15,350 nucleotides of DNA from DASUBV01 sp035763085. GTDB lineage: Bacteria; Actinomycetota; Actinomycetes; Streptosporangiales; Streptosporangiaceae. A program made the position numbers and the translations under genes. Positions 5,549 to 11,886 of this stretch are shown here, piece after piece; within the stretch, counting starts at the first letter, position 1; the number at the start of each line of letters is the position of its first letter. Under the pieces are notes generated by a model that saw only the letters and a list, made by a program, of their open reading frames with translations, was not told the DNA's origin and made no database searches. The stretch covers positions 1-15,350 of the forward strand of contig DASUBV010000213.1 in the NCBI GenBank assembly GCA_035763085.1, written 5' to 3'.

Positions 5549-5956
5549 TCAGGCCTGCTTGGTCTCCCAGAAGATCTTGCTGATCTCCTCGATCTTGCCC
5601 AGCAGCTCATCGGCCTTGGCCGGGTCAGTGCTGCCCTTGGTGCCCCCGGCGCCCGCCAGCTTGGTCGCCTCATTGAACAGCTGGTTAAGCTGCGGGTACT
5701 TCTCGAAGTGCGGCGGCTTGAAGTAGTCGGTCCACAGCACCCAGAGGTGGTGCTTGACCAGGTCAGAGCGCTCTTCCTTAATGCCGATCGCACGGGCGCG
5801 GAACTCGGGGTCGGTGTTGGCCTGGTACTTCTCGCAGATGGCCTTCACCGACTCGGCCTCGATCCGAGCCTGAGCGGGGTCATACACACCGCAAGGGAGG
5901 TCACAGTGAGCATGCGCCGTCGTGCGCGGCTCAAGGAGACGTGCGAGCAACCTCAT
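5549..5956 (-). CDS. sodN: Nickel superoxide dismutase precursor
   Basis: Converts superoxide to oxygen and hydrogen peroxide with a nickel centre in the cytoplasm; the enzyme is a homohexamer in Streptomyces. The 135-aa precursor has a 16-residue propeptide (MRLLARLLEPRTTAHA) followed by the nickel hook HCDLPCGVY. After cleavage at Ala16/His17 the hook supplies His1, Cys2 and Cys6. The rest (PAQARIEAESVKAI, RAIGIKEERSDLVKHHLWVLWTDY split across the helix bundle) is nearly invariant in the family. ATG at 5956 has AAGGAG 4 bp upstream; the open frame extends 89 codons further up, but that part crosses the divergent sodX start and lacks family sequence. The maturation protease gene sodX is divergent 85 bp away. 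A strong hairpin follows the stop. In Streptomyces sodN is induced by nickel; no Nur-box consensus is evident here. Confidence 0.97.
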   Translation of the reverse strand: MRLLARLLEPRTTAHAHCDLPCGVYDPAQARIEAESVKAICEKYQANTDPEFRARAIGIKEERSDLVKHHLWVLWTDYFKPPHFEKYPQLNQLFNEATKLAGAGGTKGSTDPAKADELLGKIEEISKIFWETKQA

Positions 5957-6041
5957 TGATCTCCTTCTCTCATGTCCGATCATTGATCCGGCGATTCTGA
6001 CAGTACAGCTTCGCTGAAGACTGCCCATCGGGGAGGGATGC
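5957..6041. promoter_or_regulatory. Divergent sodN-sodX control region
   Basis: These 85 bp must carry both promoters. An 11-bp palindrome GATCA-T-TGATC lies at 5978-5988. A compound inverted repeat lies at 6001-6023: CAGT and CAGC on the left, GCTG and ACTG on the right, with loop TTC. GGGGAGGG (6030-6037) is the sodX ribosome binding site and AAGGAG (minus strand) that of sodN. No clear consensus promoter for either gene and no Nur-type TTGCAA repeat is seen. Confidence 0.55.
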
Positions 6042-6395
6042 ATGCGCTGGCCGCTGTGGCGGATCGCGGTCGCCGAGCGTTCGATGGAGCCGGCCCTGCG
6101 GCCCGGCGACTGGCTGCTGGCCTGGCGCGGCCTGCCGCGGCGAGCGAGCCGGCCGCCGCGGATCCGGCCTGGCCAGGTGGTCGTCGCCTGGCATCCGGCC
6201 CGGCCGGGGTTCCTGCTGGTCAAGCGCGCGGCCCGGCGTCAGGACGGCGGCTGGTGGCTGGAGTCGGATAACCGCGCCGCCGGCGCGGTGGACAGTTTCT
6301 CCTTCGGAGCGGTCCCGGACCGGCTCATCGCGGGCCGGGTGCTGCTGCGCTACCGGCGCGCCCGGCCGGCCGCCTCGCAGCCTCCCCGGGCTTAG
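6042..6395 (+). CDS. sodX: Nickel-type superoxide dismutase maturation protease
   Basis: S26-family (signal peptidase-like) serine protease that removes the NiSOD propeptide to free the nickel-binding His1. 117 aa, as expected. The catalytic Ser is Ser14 in AERSMEPALRPGD (box B) and the general base is Lys61 in FLLVKRA (box D). Box E is SDNRAAGAVDSFSFGAV. There is no real membrane anchor, which fits a protease acting on a cytoplasmic substrate. ATG at 6042 is chosen because MRWPLWRIAVAERSMEP fits the family and GGGGAGGG lies just upstream. An overlapping ATG at 6038 is in another frame. Divergent from its substrate gene sodN; converges on the permease gene across a hairpin. Confidence 0.94.
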   Translation: MRWPLWRIAVAERSMEPALRPGDWLLAWRGLPRRASRPPRIRPGQVVVAWHPARPGFLLVKRAARRQDGGWWLESDNRAAGAVDSFSFGAVPDRLIAGRVLLRYRRARPAASQPPRA

Positions 6396-6453
6396 CCACG
6401 GGCGTCATGCCCGGCGACACCAGGCTTGCGGGCGCCAGGCTCGCGGACGCGAA

Positions 6454-6488
6454 AGCGCCCGGCCCCGGGGTGACCGGGACCGGGCGCT
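6454..6488. terminator. Bidirectional terminator between sodX and the permease gene
   Basis: AGCGCCCGG (6454-6462) pairs perfectly with CCGGGCGCT (6480-6488). A further CCC/GGG pairing (6464-6466 with 6476-6478) follows after one mismatch. It lies 58 bp after the sodX stop and 19 bp after the permease stop. On the minus strand the stem is followed by TTTC, a weak U-tract for the permease transcript. Confidence 0.8.
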
Positions 6489-6507
6489 GCCGAGATGACC
6501 CGGAGCG

Positions 6508-8157
6508 TCAGTCGCGCTCGCCCGGCTCCTCGCCGGACTGCACCGCGACGAGCCGCTGCATCTCCTCCTTGGGCAGCCGGACGGCCTGCGCCCAGTAGTA
6601 GATCGCCAGGCTGAAGACGGCCACGATCACCATGTCCCACCAGAACGGGATGTTGCCGGTGTTCACCGGGGCCTTCACGGCGCCGCCGCTGAACTGGCCC
6701 TGCCAGGAGATGATGCCCATGCCGATCAGGTAGACCGGCAGCCACTGCGCTGACTTCCAGTCCAGCGGCGGGCGGTGGTTGTCGAAGGCCATGCAGACGC
6801 CGATGATGATGTAGCCGATCACCAGCACGACGCCCAGCTTCCAGATCACCTCAAGGCCGGACCAGTAGATGATCAGGTTGGCGATGATGAAGGCGATCGG
6901 CGACAGCACGGCCGCGGCCGGCGCGCGGTAGGGCCGTACGGCCTCCGGGACCTGCCGGCGGAACGCGCCCAGGGACAGCGGCGCGCCGGCGTACATCAGC
7001 ACGCTCGCCGAGGTGACCAGGCCGACCAGGCTCTTCCAGCTGGGGAACGGCAGCAGGAACACCAGGCCGAACAGGAACGAGAAGATCAGGCTGACCCACG
7101 GCACGCCGTTCTTGTCGGTCTTGGCGAAGATCTGCGGGTAGTACCGGTTGCGGGCCAGGCCGTAGCCGACGCGCGAGGTCGAGGTCTGGTAGATCAGGCC
7201 CGTACCTGCGGGGGAGATGACGGCGTCGATGCGCAGCAGGGTCGCCAGCCAGCCGAGGCCGACCGCGCCGGCCAGGAAGGCCAGCGGCCCGTTGTTCAGG
7301 CCCGTGCTGTTGCTCAGGCCGGCCCAGCCGTGGGCCAGGTCGTTCGGCCGCAGCGCGCCGATGAAGACCACCTGGAGCAGGACGTAGATGGCGGTGGCGA
7401 TCAGGATCGCGATGATGATCGCGCGCGGCAGGTTCCGCTGCGGGTCCTTGATCTCGCCGGCCAGCTGGTCGGCCTGCTCGAAGCCGAGGAAGGCGAACAC
7501 GATGCCCGCCGCCGGGATGGCCGCGAACAGTGACTTCACCCCGTACGGCATGAAGCCGCCGTGCGAGCCGAAGTTGCTGCCGTGGAACTGGGTGAACAGC
7601 ACGATGATGGCCAGCACCGGGATGGCGACTTTCCACCAGGTGACAGCGGCGTTGACCTTGTTGAACATCCGCATGGCCAGGAAGTTCACGGCGGTGAAGA
7701 TGATCAGCAGCCCGATGGTGAGCAGAAAGCCGCGCCCCGTCGTGACATCCTTTGCCGGGTCAAAGACGCCAGGCCACCAGTAGTTGGCGTACTGCATCAC
7801 CGCGAAGCACTCGATCGGCGCGACGGTGATCGCCTGGACCCAGGAGAAGAAGCCGAACGAGATGCCGGCGACGCTGCCGAAGGCGAAGTGCGGGAATCTC
7901 GCGGTGCCTCCGGCCACCGGGTACATGCCGCCGAGCTCGGCGTGGACGAGCGCCAGGATGATGACGGCGATGCCGGCGATTATCCAGCCGACAAGGGCTG
8001 CTGAGCCGACCGCCGCAGCCGCATAGAACGAGCCGAACAGCCAGCCAGAACCGATGAGCGACGTCTCGGACGACCAGATGGCCCCGATCAGCCCCATCTC
8101 TCGCTTGAGGCCGACATCTGCCGGCTTGGTAGGTGTGGCTACCGCCTCACTTGCCAT
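6508..8157 (-). CDS. APC-superfamily amino acid permease
   Basis: Inner-membrane amino acid or amine transporter, 549 aa, with about 12-14 hydrophobic segments spread over the whole length. The first helix has the glycine break SLIGSGWLFGSF, typical of the substrate site in APC/AA_permease_2 proteins. PVAGGTARFPHFAFG and FAFLGFEQADQLAGEIKDPQRNLPRAI are characteristic loops between helices. ATG at 8157 (MASEAVATPTKP) is chosen because GAAGAAGG lies 7 bp upstream; an ATG 24 codons earlier (8229) has no ribosome binding site and encodes unconserved sequence. The YveA-like aspartate/proton symporter branch is a possible home, but the substrate cannot be read from sequence. It stands alone: convergent with sodX, and 280 bp from the next gene. 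No regulatory motif is recognised in that gap. Confidence 0.92.
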   Translation of the reverse strand: MASEAVATPTKPADVGLKREMGLIGAIWSSETSLIGSGWLFGSFYAAAAVGSAALVGWIIAGIAVIILALVHAELGGMYPVAGGTARFPHFAFGSVAGISFGFFSWVQAITVAPIECFAVMQYANYWWPGVFDPAKDVTTGRGFLLTIGLLIIFTAVNFLAMRMFNKVNAAVTWWKVAIPVLAIIVLFTQFHGSNFGSHGGFMPYGVKSLFAAIPAAGIVFAFLGFEQADQLAGEIKDPQRNLPRAIIIAILIATAIYVLLQVVFIGALRPNDLAHGWAGLSNSTGLNNGPLAFLAGAVGLGWLATLLRIDAVISPAGTGLIYQTSTSRVGYGLARNRYYPQIFAKTDKNGVPWVSLIFSFLFGLVFLLPFPSWKSLVGLVTSASVLMYAGAPLSLGAFRRQVPEAVRPYRAPAAAVLSPIAFIIANLIIYWSGLEVIWKLGVVLVIGYIIIGVCMAFDNHRPPLDWKSAQWLPVYLIGMGIISWQGQFSGGAVKAPVNTGNIPFWWDMVIVAVFSLAIYYWAQAVRLPKEEMQRLVAVQSGEEPGERD

Positions 8158-8437
8158 GATCGAACCTTCTTCCGGGTCCGCATACGTGGGCCATACGGCC
8201 GTTGAGTAGGGCTCATGGTAATGATCCACTCGTGTGATGAGAAGAAGTCAGTTGGCGTCATTTCGATAACGCGGATCACTGGCCGGGCTTTGCGGGATCA
8301 ACGTCCCGACATCCGCTGCGCAAGGCTTAGTCGCAGGTCAGGGGATTGGAGCCCGCTCCCGCTACTTCCGCGCGATTACAGTCTGCGGCCTGCGGTTCCG
8401 TAACTAGCAGATAACGACGCCGGAAAGCGCGGGATTC

Positions 8438-9010
8438 TCAGCCGGCCGCAGTGGCGGCGCGGCCGTGACTGCCGGGATCGGCCTGTGCACGAATAGTGGT
8501 GACATTGCCGCGGGCCGCGCCATGCTCGGCGCAGTACCGCCGGGACCGGTTCGGGCTGGAGTCGATAAAAACGCGCTGGCAGGATGCGATCGAGCAGACG
8601 CCCAGCCGGTCGAACCCGTACAGCGAGACGATCAGCGTCAGGCCGATGACCGCGCCGGCCGCGTACCGGTCGGCGGCCGAGCCGGCCTCGGCCAGGTGGA
8701 CGTGCCAGTGCTGGTCGTCGGAGCTGACCAGCTCGGGCTGGATCGGGCAGCGCACCAGGACGGCGTTGAGCCGGCGGGCGGCCTCCCGGCCGCGCCCGGT
8801 CGCGGCCGCGGTGAAGACGGCGGCCAGCTCAGCCCGCAGCGCCCGCAGTGCGTCCAGGTCGAAGGGCGTCACCGCGCGCGCGAGATAGGAGTGGTCGGAC
8901 ACGAGCACGCCGAACGCACTGGTGTCGCCGAGCGGATCGGGATCGTCGCCGGGCTGGAAGGCCGTATTCACGAGGCGGACCGCGAGCTCGGCATAGGACG
9001 TGAGGTTCAC
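8438..9010 (-). CDS. ABATE/CGNR-type zinc-finger protein, putative transcription regulator
   Basis: 190-aa protein with an N-terminal ABATE-like helical domain (about 1-130; TSYAELAVRLVNT, LRALRAELAAVFTA) and a C-terminal CGNR-type zinc-finger region (about 135-175). The finger reads CSIASC (Cys139, Cys144), then SPNRSRRYCAEHGAARGN, with Cys160 and His163. The usual second pair is CxxxxC followed by GNR; here it is C-x2-H and the CGNR signature is absent. Such proteins are thought to bind DNA. GTG at 9010 is preceded by AAGGA at 5 bp. The open frame extends far upstream to 9832, but that part is antisense to the neighbouring enzyme gene and is spurious. Divergent from the MDR gene over 135 bp, so it may regulate that neighbour. 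Confidence 0.82.
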   Translation of the reverse strand: MNLTSYAELAVRLVNTAFQPGDDPDPLGDTSAFGVLVSDHSYLARAVTPFDLDALRALRAELAAVFTAAATGRGREAARRLNAVLVRCPIQPELVSSDDQHWHVHLAEAGSAADRYAAGAVIGLTLIVSLYGFDRLGVCSIASCQRVFIDSSPNRSRRYCAEHGAARGNVTTIRAQADPGSHGRAATAAG

Positions 9011-9059
9011 TCCGGTCCTTAGCTGCCGGGGGAGTTCAGATGACCGCTTCCCGGCACCG

Positions 9060-9065
9060 ATTATC
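9060..9065 (-). promoter_or_regulatory. -10 candidate for the zinc-finger gene
   Basis: On the minus strand GATAAT, five of six matches to the TATAAT consensus, about 50 bp before the GTG at 9010. No good -35 element is visible at 16-18 bp. Confidence 0.35.
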
Positions 9066-9132
9066 GCACAGCGGGCCGCCCCGGCACTGGCGTTCGGCCG
9101 GGCCGGGCCGGCCGGATGGGCGGCCGGCGCGC

Positions 9133-9138
9133 TAGGGT
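9133..9138 (+). promoter_or_regulatory. -10 element of a leaderless promoter for the MDR gene
   Basis: TAGGGT fits TAnnnT and lies 7 bp before ATG at 9146, so transcription would start on the A of the start codon. There is no Shine-Dalgarno sequence before this ATG, as expected for a leaderless mRNA. Confidence 0.55.
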
Positions 9139-9145
9139 CCAGATC

Positions 9146-10111
9146 ATGTTCGCTGTCACTGCTGCACGCCTGGACGCCAGCGACCCGCTGTCCGGGCTGG
9201 AACTCGGCGAGCACGCCGAGCCGGCGCCGCCGGAGGGCTGGACCACCGTCACGGTGAAGGCGGCCGCGCTCAATCACCATGATGTCTGGTCGCTGCGCGG
9301 CGTCGGCCTGCCTGCTGACCGGCTCCCGATGATCCTGGGCTGTGACGCGGCCGGCGTCGACGCCGATGGCACCGAGGTGGTCGTGCATGCCGTGATCGGC
9401 GATCCGGCCGGCACCGGTGACGAGACGCTCGACCCCCGCCGGTCGCTGCTGTCGGAGCGGTATGACGGCACGTTCGCCGAGCGGGTGTCCGTCCCGCGCC
9501 GCAACCTGGTGCCCAAGCCCGCCGCACTGACCTTCGAGCAGGCGGCCTGCCTGCCCACTGCGTACCTGACCGCCTACCGGATGCTGTTCGACCGGGCCGG
9601 GCTGCAGCCTGGCGCGACCGTGCTGGTCCAGGGGGCCGGCGGCGGAGTGGCCACCGCGCTGATCCTGCTGGGCCGCGCCGCCGGGTTCCGGGTCTGGGTG
9701 ACCAGCCGGGCCGAGGCCAGGCGGGCCAGGGCAATCGAGCTGGGCGCCGACCGGGCCTTCGAGCCGGGCGCCCGGCTGCCGGAGCGTGTCGATGCGGTGA
9801 TGGAGACCGTCGGCGAGGCCACCTGGGCGCACTCGCTGCGTGCCCTGCGGCCCGGCGGCACCATCGTGGTCTCGGGCGCGACCAGCGGCCAGCTGCCGCC
9901 GGCCGAGCTGAGCCGGGTCTTCTTCCTGCAGCTGTCGGTCGTCGGCTCGACGATGGGCAGCCGCGATCAGCTCGCCCGGCTGCTCACCTTCCTCGAGCAG
10001 ACCGGCACCCGCCCGGTCATCGACCGGGTCCTTCCGCTGGCCCAGGCCAAGGACGGATTCGCCGCCATGATCGACGGCGAGGTGTTCGGGAAGATCGTGT
10101 TCACGCCCTAG
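9146..10111 (+). CDS. MDR-family oxidoreductase, quinone-oxidoreductase-like
   Basis: Cytosolic NAD(P)H-dependent medium-chain dehydrogenase/reductase, 321 aa. The GroES-like N-terminal domain covers about 1-125 (AALNHHDVWSLRG, PMILGCDAAGV). The Rossmann domain starts at about 157 with VLVQGAGGGVA (glycine motif 162-169), followed by the nucleotide-selecting VTSRAEARRARAIELGA. The four-cysteine structural zinc lobe of classical alcohol dehydrogenases is absent, and the catalytic zinc positions are changed (HHD and GCD in place of the usual Cys and GHE), so zinc catalysis is unlikely. ATG at 9146 (MFAVTAARL) suits the family; ten further codons upstream lack conservation and a ribosome binding site. 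Convergent with padR across a 14-bp-stem hairpin, divergent from the zinc-finger gene. Substrate unknown. Confidence 0.9.
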   Translation: MFAVTAARLDASDPLSGLELGEHAEPAPPEGWTTVTVKAAALNHHDVWSLRGVGLPADRLPMILGCDAAGVDADGTEVVVHAVIGDPAGTGDETLDPRRSLLSERYDGTFAERVSVPRRNLVPKPAALTFEQAACLPTAYLTAYRMLFDRAGLQPGATVLVQGAGGGVATALILLGRAAGFRVWVTSRAEARRARAIELGADRAFEPGARLPERVDAVMETVGEATWAHSLRALRPGGTIVVSGATSGQLPPAELSRVFFLQLSVVGSTMGSRDQLARLLTFLEQTGTRPVIDRVLPLAQAKDGFAAMIDGEVFGKIVFTP

Positions 10112-10124
10112 CGCGGCGCCGTCA

Positions 10125-10164
10125 GCGGGTACGCCGCCGGCGCGTGCGGTGGCGGCGTACCCGC
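10125..10164. terminator. Strong terminator hairpin after the MDR gene
   Basis: GCGGGTACGCCGCC (10125-10138), a 12-nt loop, then GGCGGCGTACCCGC (10151-10164): a perfect 14-bp stem starting 13 bp after the MDR stop. A second weaker inverted repeat, GCCCGGC (10179-10185) with GCCGGGC (10197-10203), lies closer to the padR stop and may serve that gene. Both are in the 185-bp convergent gap. Confidence 0.85.
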
Positions 10165-10296
10165 GCTCCGCCTGGCCGGCCCGGCCTGCCTGCCCAGCCG
10201 GGCGGGCCTGGCCTGGCTGGGTGAGAAGTCTGCTGTTCGCCGGCTCGCTCGTGACCTGCTGGCCGCTCGCCGGCCTGGCCAGCAGCGTGGTCGTGG

Positions 10297-11472
10297 CTAC
10301 CGGTCCGCGCCCGGCGCGCTGCCGGCCGGGCCGTCGCTGGCTTCACCGTGGCCGGCGTCGTCGTCGCCGGCCGGCTCGGCGTCGTGGCCGGCCGGCTCGG
10401 CGTCGCTGGCCGCCGCCTCACTGTCCGCGGCCTCGCTCTCGCCCTTGTCGCGGTCGCGCGGGGTGGCGAAGACCTCGTCGCGGATGCGCGCCATGGTGTC
10501 CGCCAGGATGTCGCGCAGGTCACCGAGCGCACCCTCGCCGATGTCTCCGGCGTGCCCGGCAGCCGAGCTGAGGTCGCGGGCGAAGTCGGAGGCCATCCGT
10601 TCCAGGCCGCCGGGCATCCCGCCCCAGTCCTGCCAGCGGCCCCAGCCCGGCCCGCCCGGACGCCGGTCGCCGCGTGCCTGCCAGGATGCCGCGCGGTCCG
10701 CCCAGCTGCCCCAGTCCTGGCGAGCACCGCCCGGGCGCCCGCCGCCCGCCCGGCCCCGGCCCTGCTGGCTGCCGCGGCGCTGGGACCGGAAGGAATCGCG
10801 GATGTCCTCGCGCGCCTGCCGCGCCTCCTCGCGGATCCGGCGGGCGTCCTCGGAGCGTCGCCGGCCTGAGCCCGCCCCGTGCTCGGCCGCCCCGTGCTCG
10901 GCCGCCTCGTGCCCGGCCGTCCCGCGCTCGCCTTCGTGCCAGGCGGTGGTGCCGGTGCCGCTGCCGTCGTCCGCGCTGCCCGGCCGCGCCGAGGCCGGCT
11001 CGCCCTGGCCGCTGGCCTCGTCGCCGGGAGCATCGGCGCCGGGCGCCTGCCCGGCCCCGTCCCGGCCGCGGCCCCGGCCTTCCCGCCGGACGTCGCGGGC
11101 TGCCCAGGTGATTTCCTCGCGCAGGCTCCGCACCGTGTCCCGGACATCCTCGGTCACCTCGCGGGCAATGTCGCGGACCGACTCGGTGAGCTCTTCCTCG
11201 AGCTCAGCCAGGTCATCCAGGCGGGCCCGGATCTCGTCCCGGCCCTTCTCGGTGATCCGGTAGACCTTCCTGCCGTCGACCTCGTCGTGAGTGACCAGGC
11301 CGTCTTCCTCCAGGCGCGCGAGCCGCGGGTAGATCGTGCCGGGGGAGGGCGAGTAGACGCCCATGAACCGGTCCTGCAGCAGCCGGATTACCTCATAGCC
11401 GTGCCGGGGCGCTTCGTCGAGCAGCTTGAGCAGGTAGAGCCGGAGCCTGCCGTGCCGGAATATAGGGCTCAC
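10297..11472 (-). CDS. PadR-family transcription regulator with long C-terminal extension
   Basis: 391 aa, while most PadR proteins have 110-200. Residues 5-85 are the PadR winged helix (LLKLLDEAPRHGYEVIRLL, SPSPGTIYPRLARLEEDGLV, GRKVYRITEKGRDEI). Residues 82-130 form a charged, heptad-like coiled-coil helix (ELEEELTESVRDIAREV) suitable for dimerisation. About 135-200 is low complexity, 205-230 a second charged helix, and 235-285 Gly/Trp/Arg-rich. Residues 288-336 give an amphipathic helical stretch (LERMASDFARDL, LGDLRDILADTMARIRDEV), and 340-391 is an acidic tail with a doubled DAEPAG. GTG at 11472 starts MSPIFRHGRLRLYLL, the expected N-terminus, with AGGTG 8 bp upstream. PadR proteins usually repress themselves and a nearby gene; paired inverted repeats overlap this gene's promoter. 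Regulated targets and ligand are unknown. Confidence 0.88.
   Translation of the reverse strand: MSPIFRHGRLRLYLLKLLDEAPRHGYEVIRLLQDRFMGVYSPSPGTIYPRLARLEEDGLVTHDEVDGRKVYRITEKGRDEIRARLDDLAELEEELTESVRDIAREVTEDVRDTVRSLREEITWAARDVRREGRGRGRDGAGQAPGADAPGDEASGQGEPASARPGSADDGSGTGTTAWHEGERGTAGHEAAEHGAAEHGAGSGRRRSEDARRIREEARQAREDIRDSFRSQRRGSQQGRGRAGGGRPGGARQDWGSWADRAASWQARGDRRPGGPGWGRWQDWGGMPGGLERMASDFARDLSSAAGHAGDIGEGALGDLRDILADTMARIRDEVFATPRDRDKGESEAADSEAAASDAEPAGHDAEPAGDDDAGHGEASDGPAGSAPGADR
10366..10404 (-). repeat. Tandem 21-bp repeat in the padR tail
   Basis: The 18-bp stretch GCCGGCCGGCTCGGCGTC occurs twice (10366-10383 and 10387-10404) with a 3-bp gap, encoding the doubled DAEPAG motif in the acidic tail of the PadR protein. 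Confidence 0.8.
10877..10921 (-). repeat. Tandem 15-bp repeat in padR
   Basis: CCGTGCTCGGCCGCC at 10877-10891 and 10892-10906, then a diverged third copy to 10921. It encodes the AEHGA-type repeat in the low-complexity linker of the PadR protein. Confidence 0.8.
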
Positions 11473-11590
11473 CGAGCATCACCTGTCCTGCCTTGCCGCG
11501 GCGCAGGGTGAGACCTGAGGCCGGCCGCTGACCAGGACATCGCGCTCCTCTCCCTGCACGGGAGCACCGTCGCCTGACGACGCCCCCCCA

Positions 11591-11639
11591 GATACGTTAT
11601 GTCGCGTGGGCCAAAAGTCAAGATGTATCGCGTTTGGCC
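11591..11639 (-). promoter_or_regulatory. padR promoter with nested inverted repeats
   Basis: On the minus strand TTGACT (11616-11621) and TAACGT (11594-11599) are separated by 16 bp, a good primary-sigma promoter with start near 11587 and a leader of about 114 nt. Two perfect inverted repeats frame it: GGCCAAA (11609-11615) with TTTGGCC (11633-11639) around the -35, and GATAC (11591-11595) with GTATC (11625-11629) spanning both boxes. This layout suits autoregulation by the PadR protein, which is inferred. Confidence 0.6.
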
Positions 11640-11694
11640 GCGATGACATCAGCCTACTCGCCGCCGGCCGGTGCTACTCGCGACCGGCTCGTGC

Positions 11695-11883
11695 TCACTC
11701 GAACCCGGCGCTCTCGTCATCGTCGAGCCGCGCGATCCAGCTGGCCAGCCGGTCGACGTGCGCCTCGGCGTCCGGGTGCTCGTCGACGAACTCGCGCAGC
11801 CGCTCGGCCAGCCAGGACAGCGACACCTGGTCCGCGCCGCGGCGCTCGTGCAGTTCTTCGATGCCGCGGTCGGTGAAGTACAC
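11695..11883 (-). CDS. DUF6104-like small protein downstream of kgd
   Basis: 62-aa acidic cytosolic protein (MYFTDRGIEELHERRG, LSWLAERLREFVDEHPD, LASWIARLDDD). It resembles the DUF6104 family of short actinobacterial proteins of unknown function. No membrane segment, cysteine or known catalytic motif is present; it looks like a compact helical protein. GTG at 11883 begins 3 bp after the kgd stop, and no strong ribosome binding site is seen, so translation is probably coupled to kgd. The conserved position invites a role with the 2-oxoglutarate dehydrogenase, but none is shown. A weak GCCGGT/ACCGGC repeat (11667-11688) beyond its stop could end the operon. Confidence 0.85.
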   Translation of the reverse strand: MYFTDRGIEELHERRGADQVSLSWLAERLREFVDEHPDAEAHVDRLASWIARLDDDESAGFE

Positions 11884-11886
11884 CGG

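Noticed and set aside
5957..6223. Extended N-terminus of the sodN frame
   Set aside because: NiSOD propeptides are short (14 residues in S. coelicolor), ATG at 5956 has a ribosome binding site, and the extension runs through the divergent sodX start.
8215..8403. 62-codon plus-strand frame between the permease and zinc-finger genes
   Set aside because: No ribosome binding site, no family resemblance, and it lies where the permease promoter should be.
9011..9832. Minus-strand extension of the zinc-finger frame to 9832
   Set aside because: It is antisense to the MDR gene; the ABATE domain starts at the GTG at 9010, which has its own ribosome binding site.
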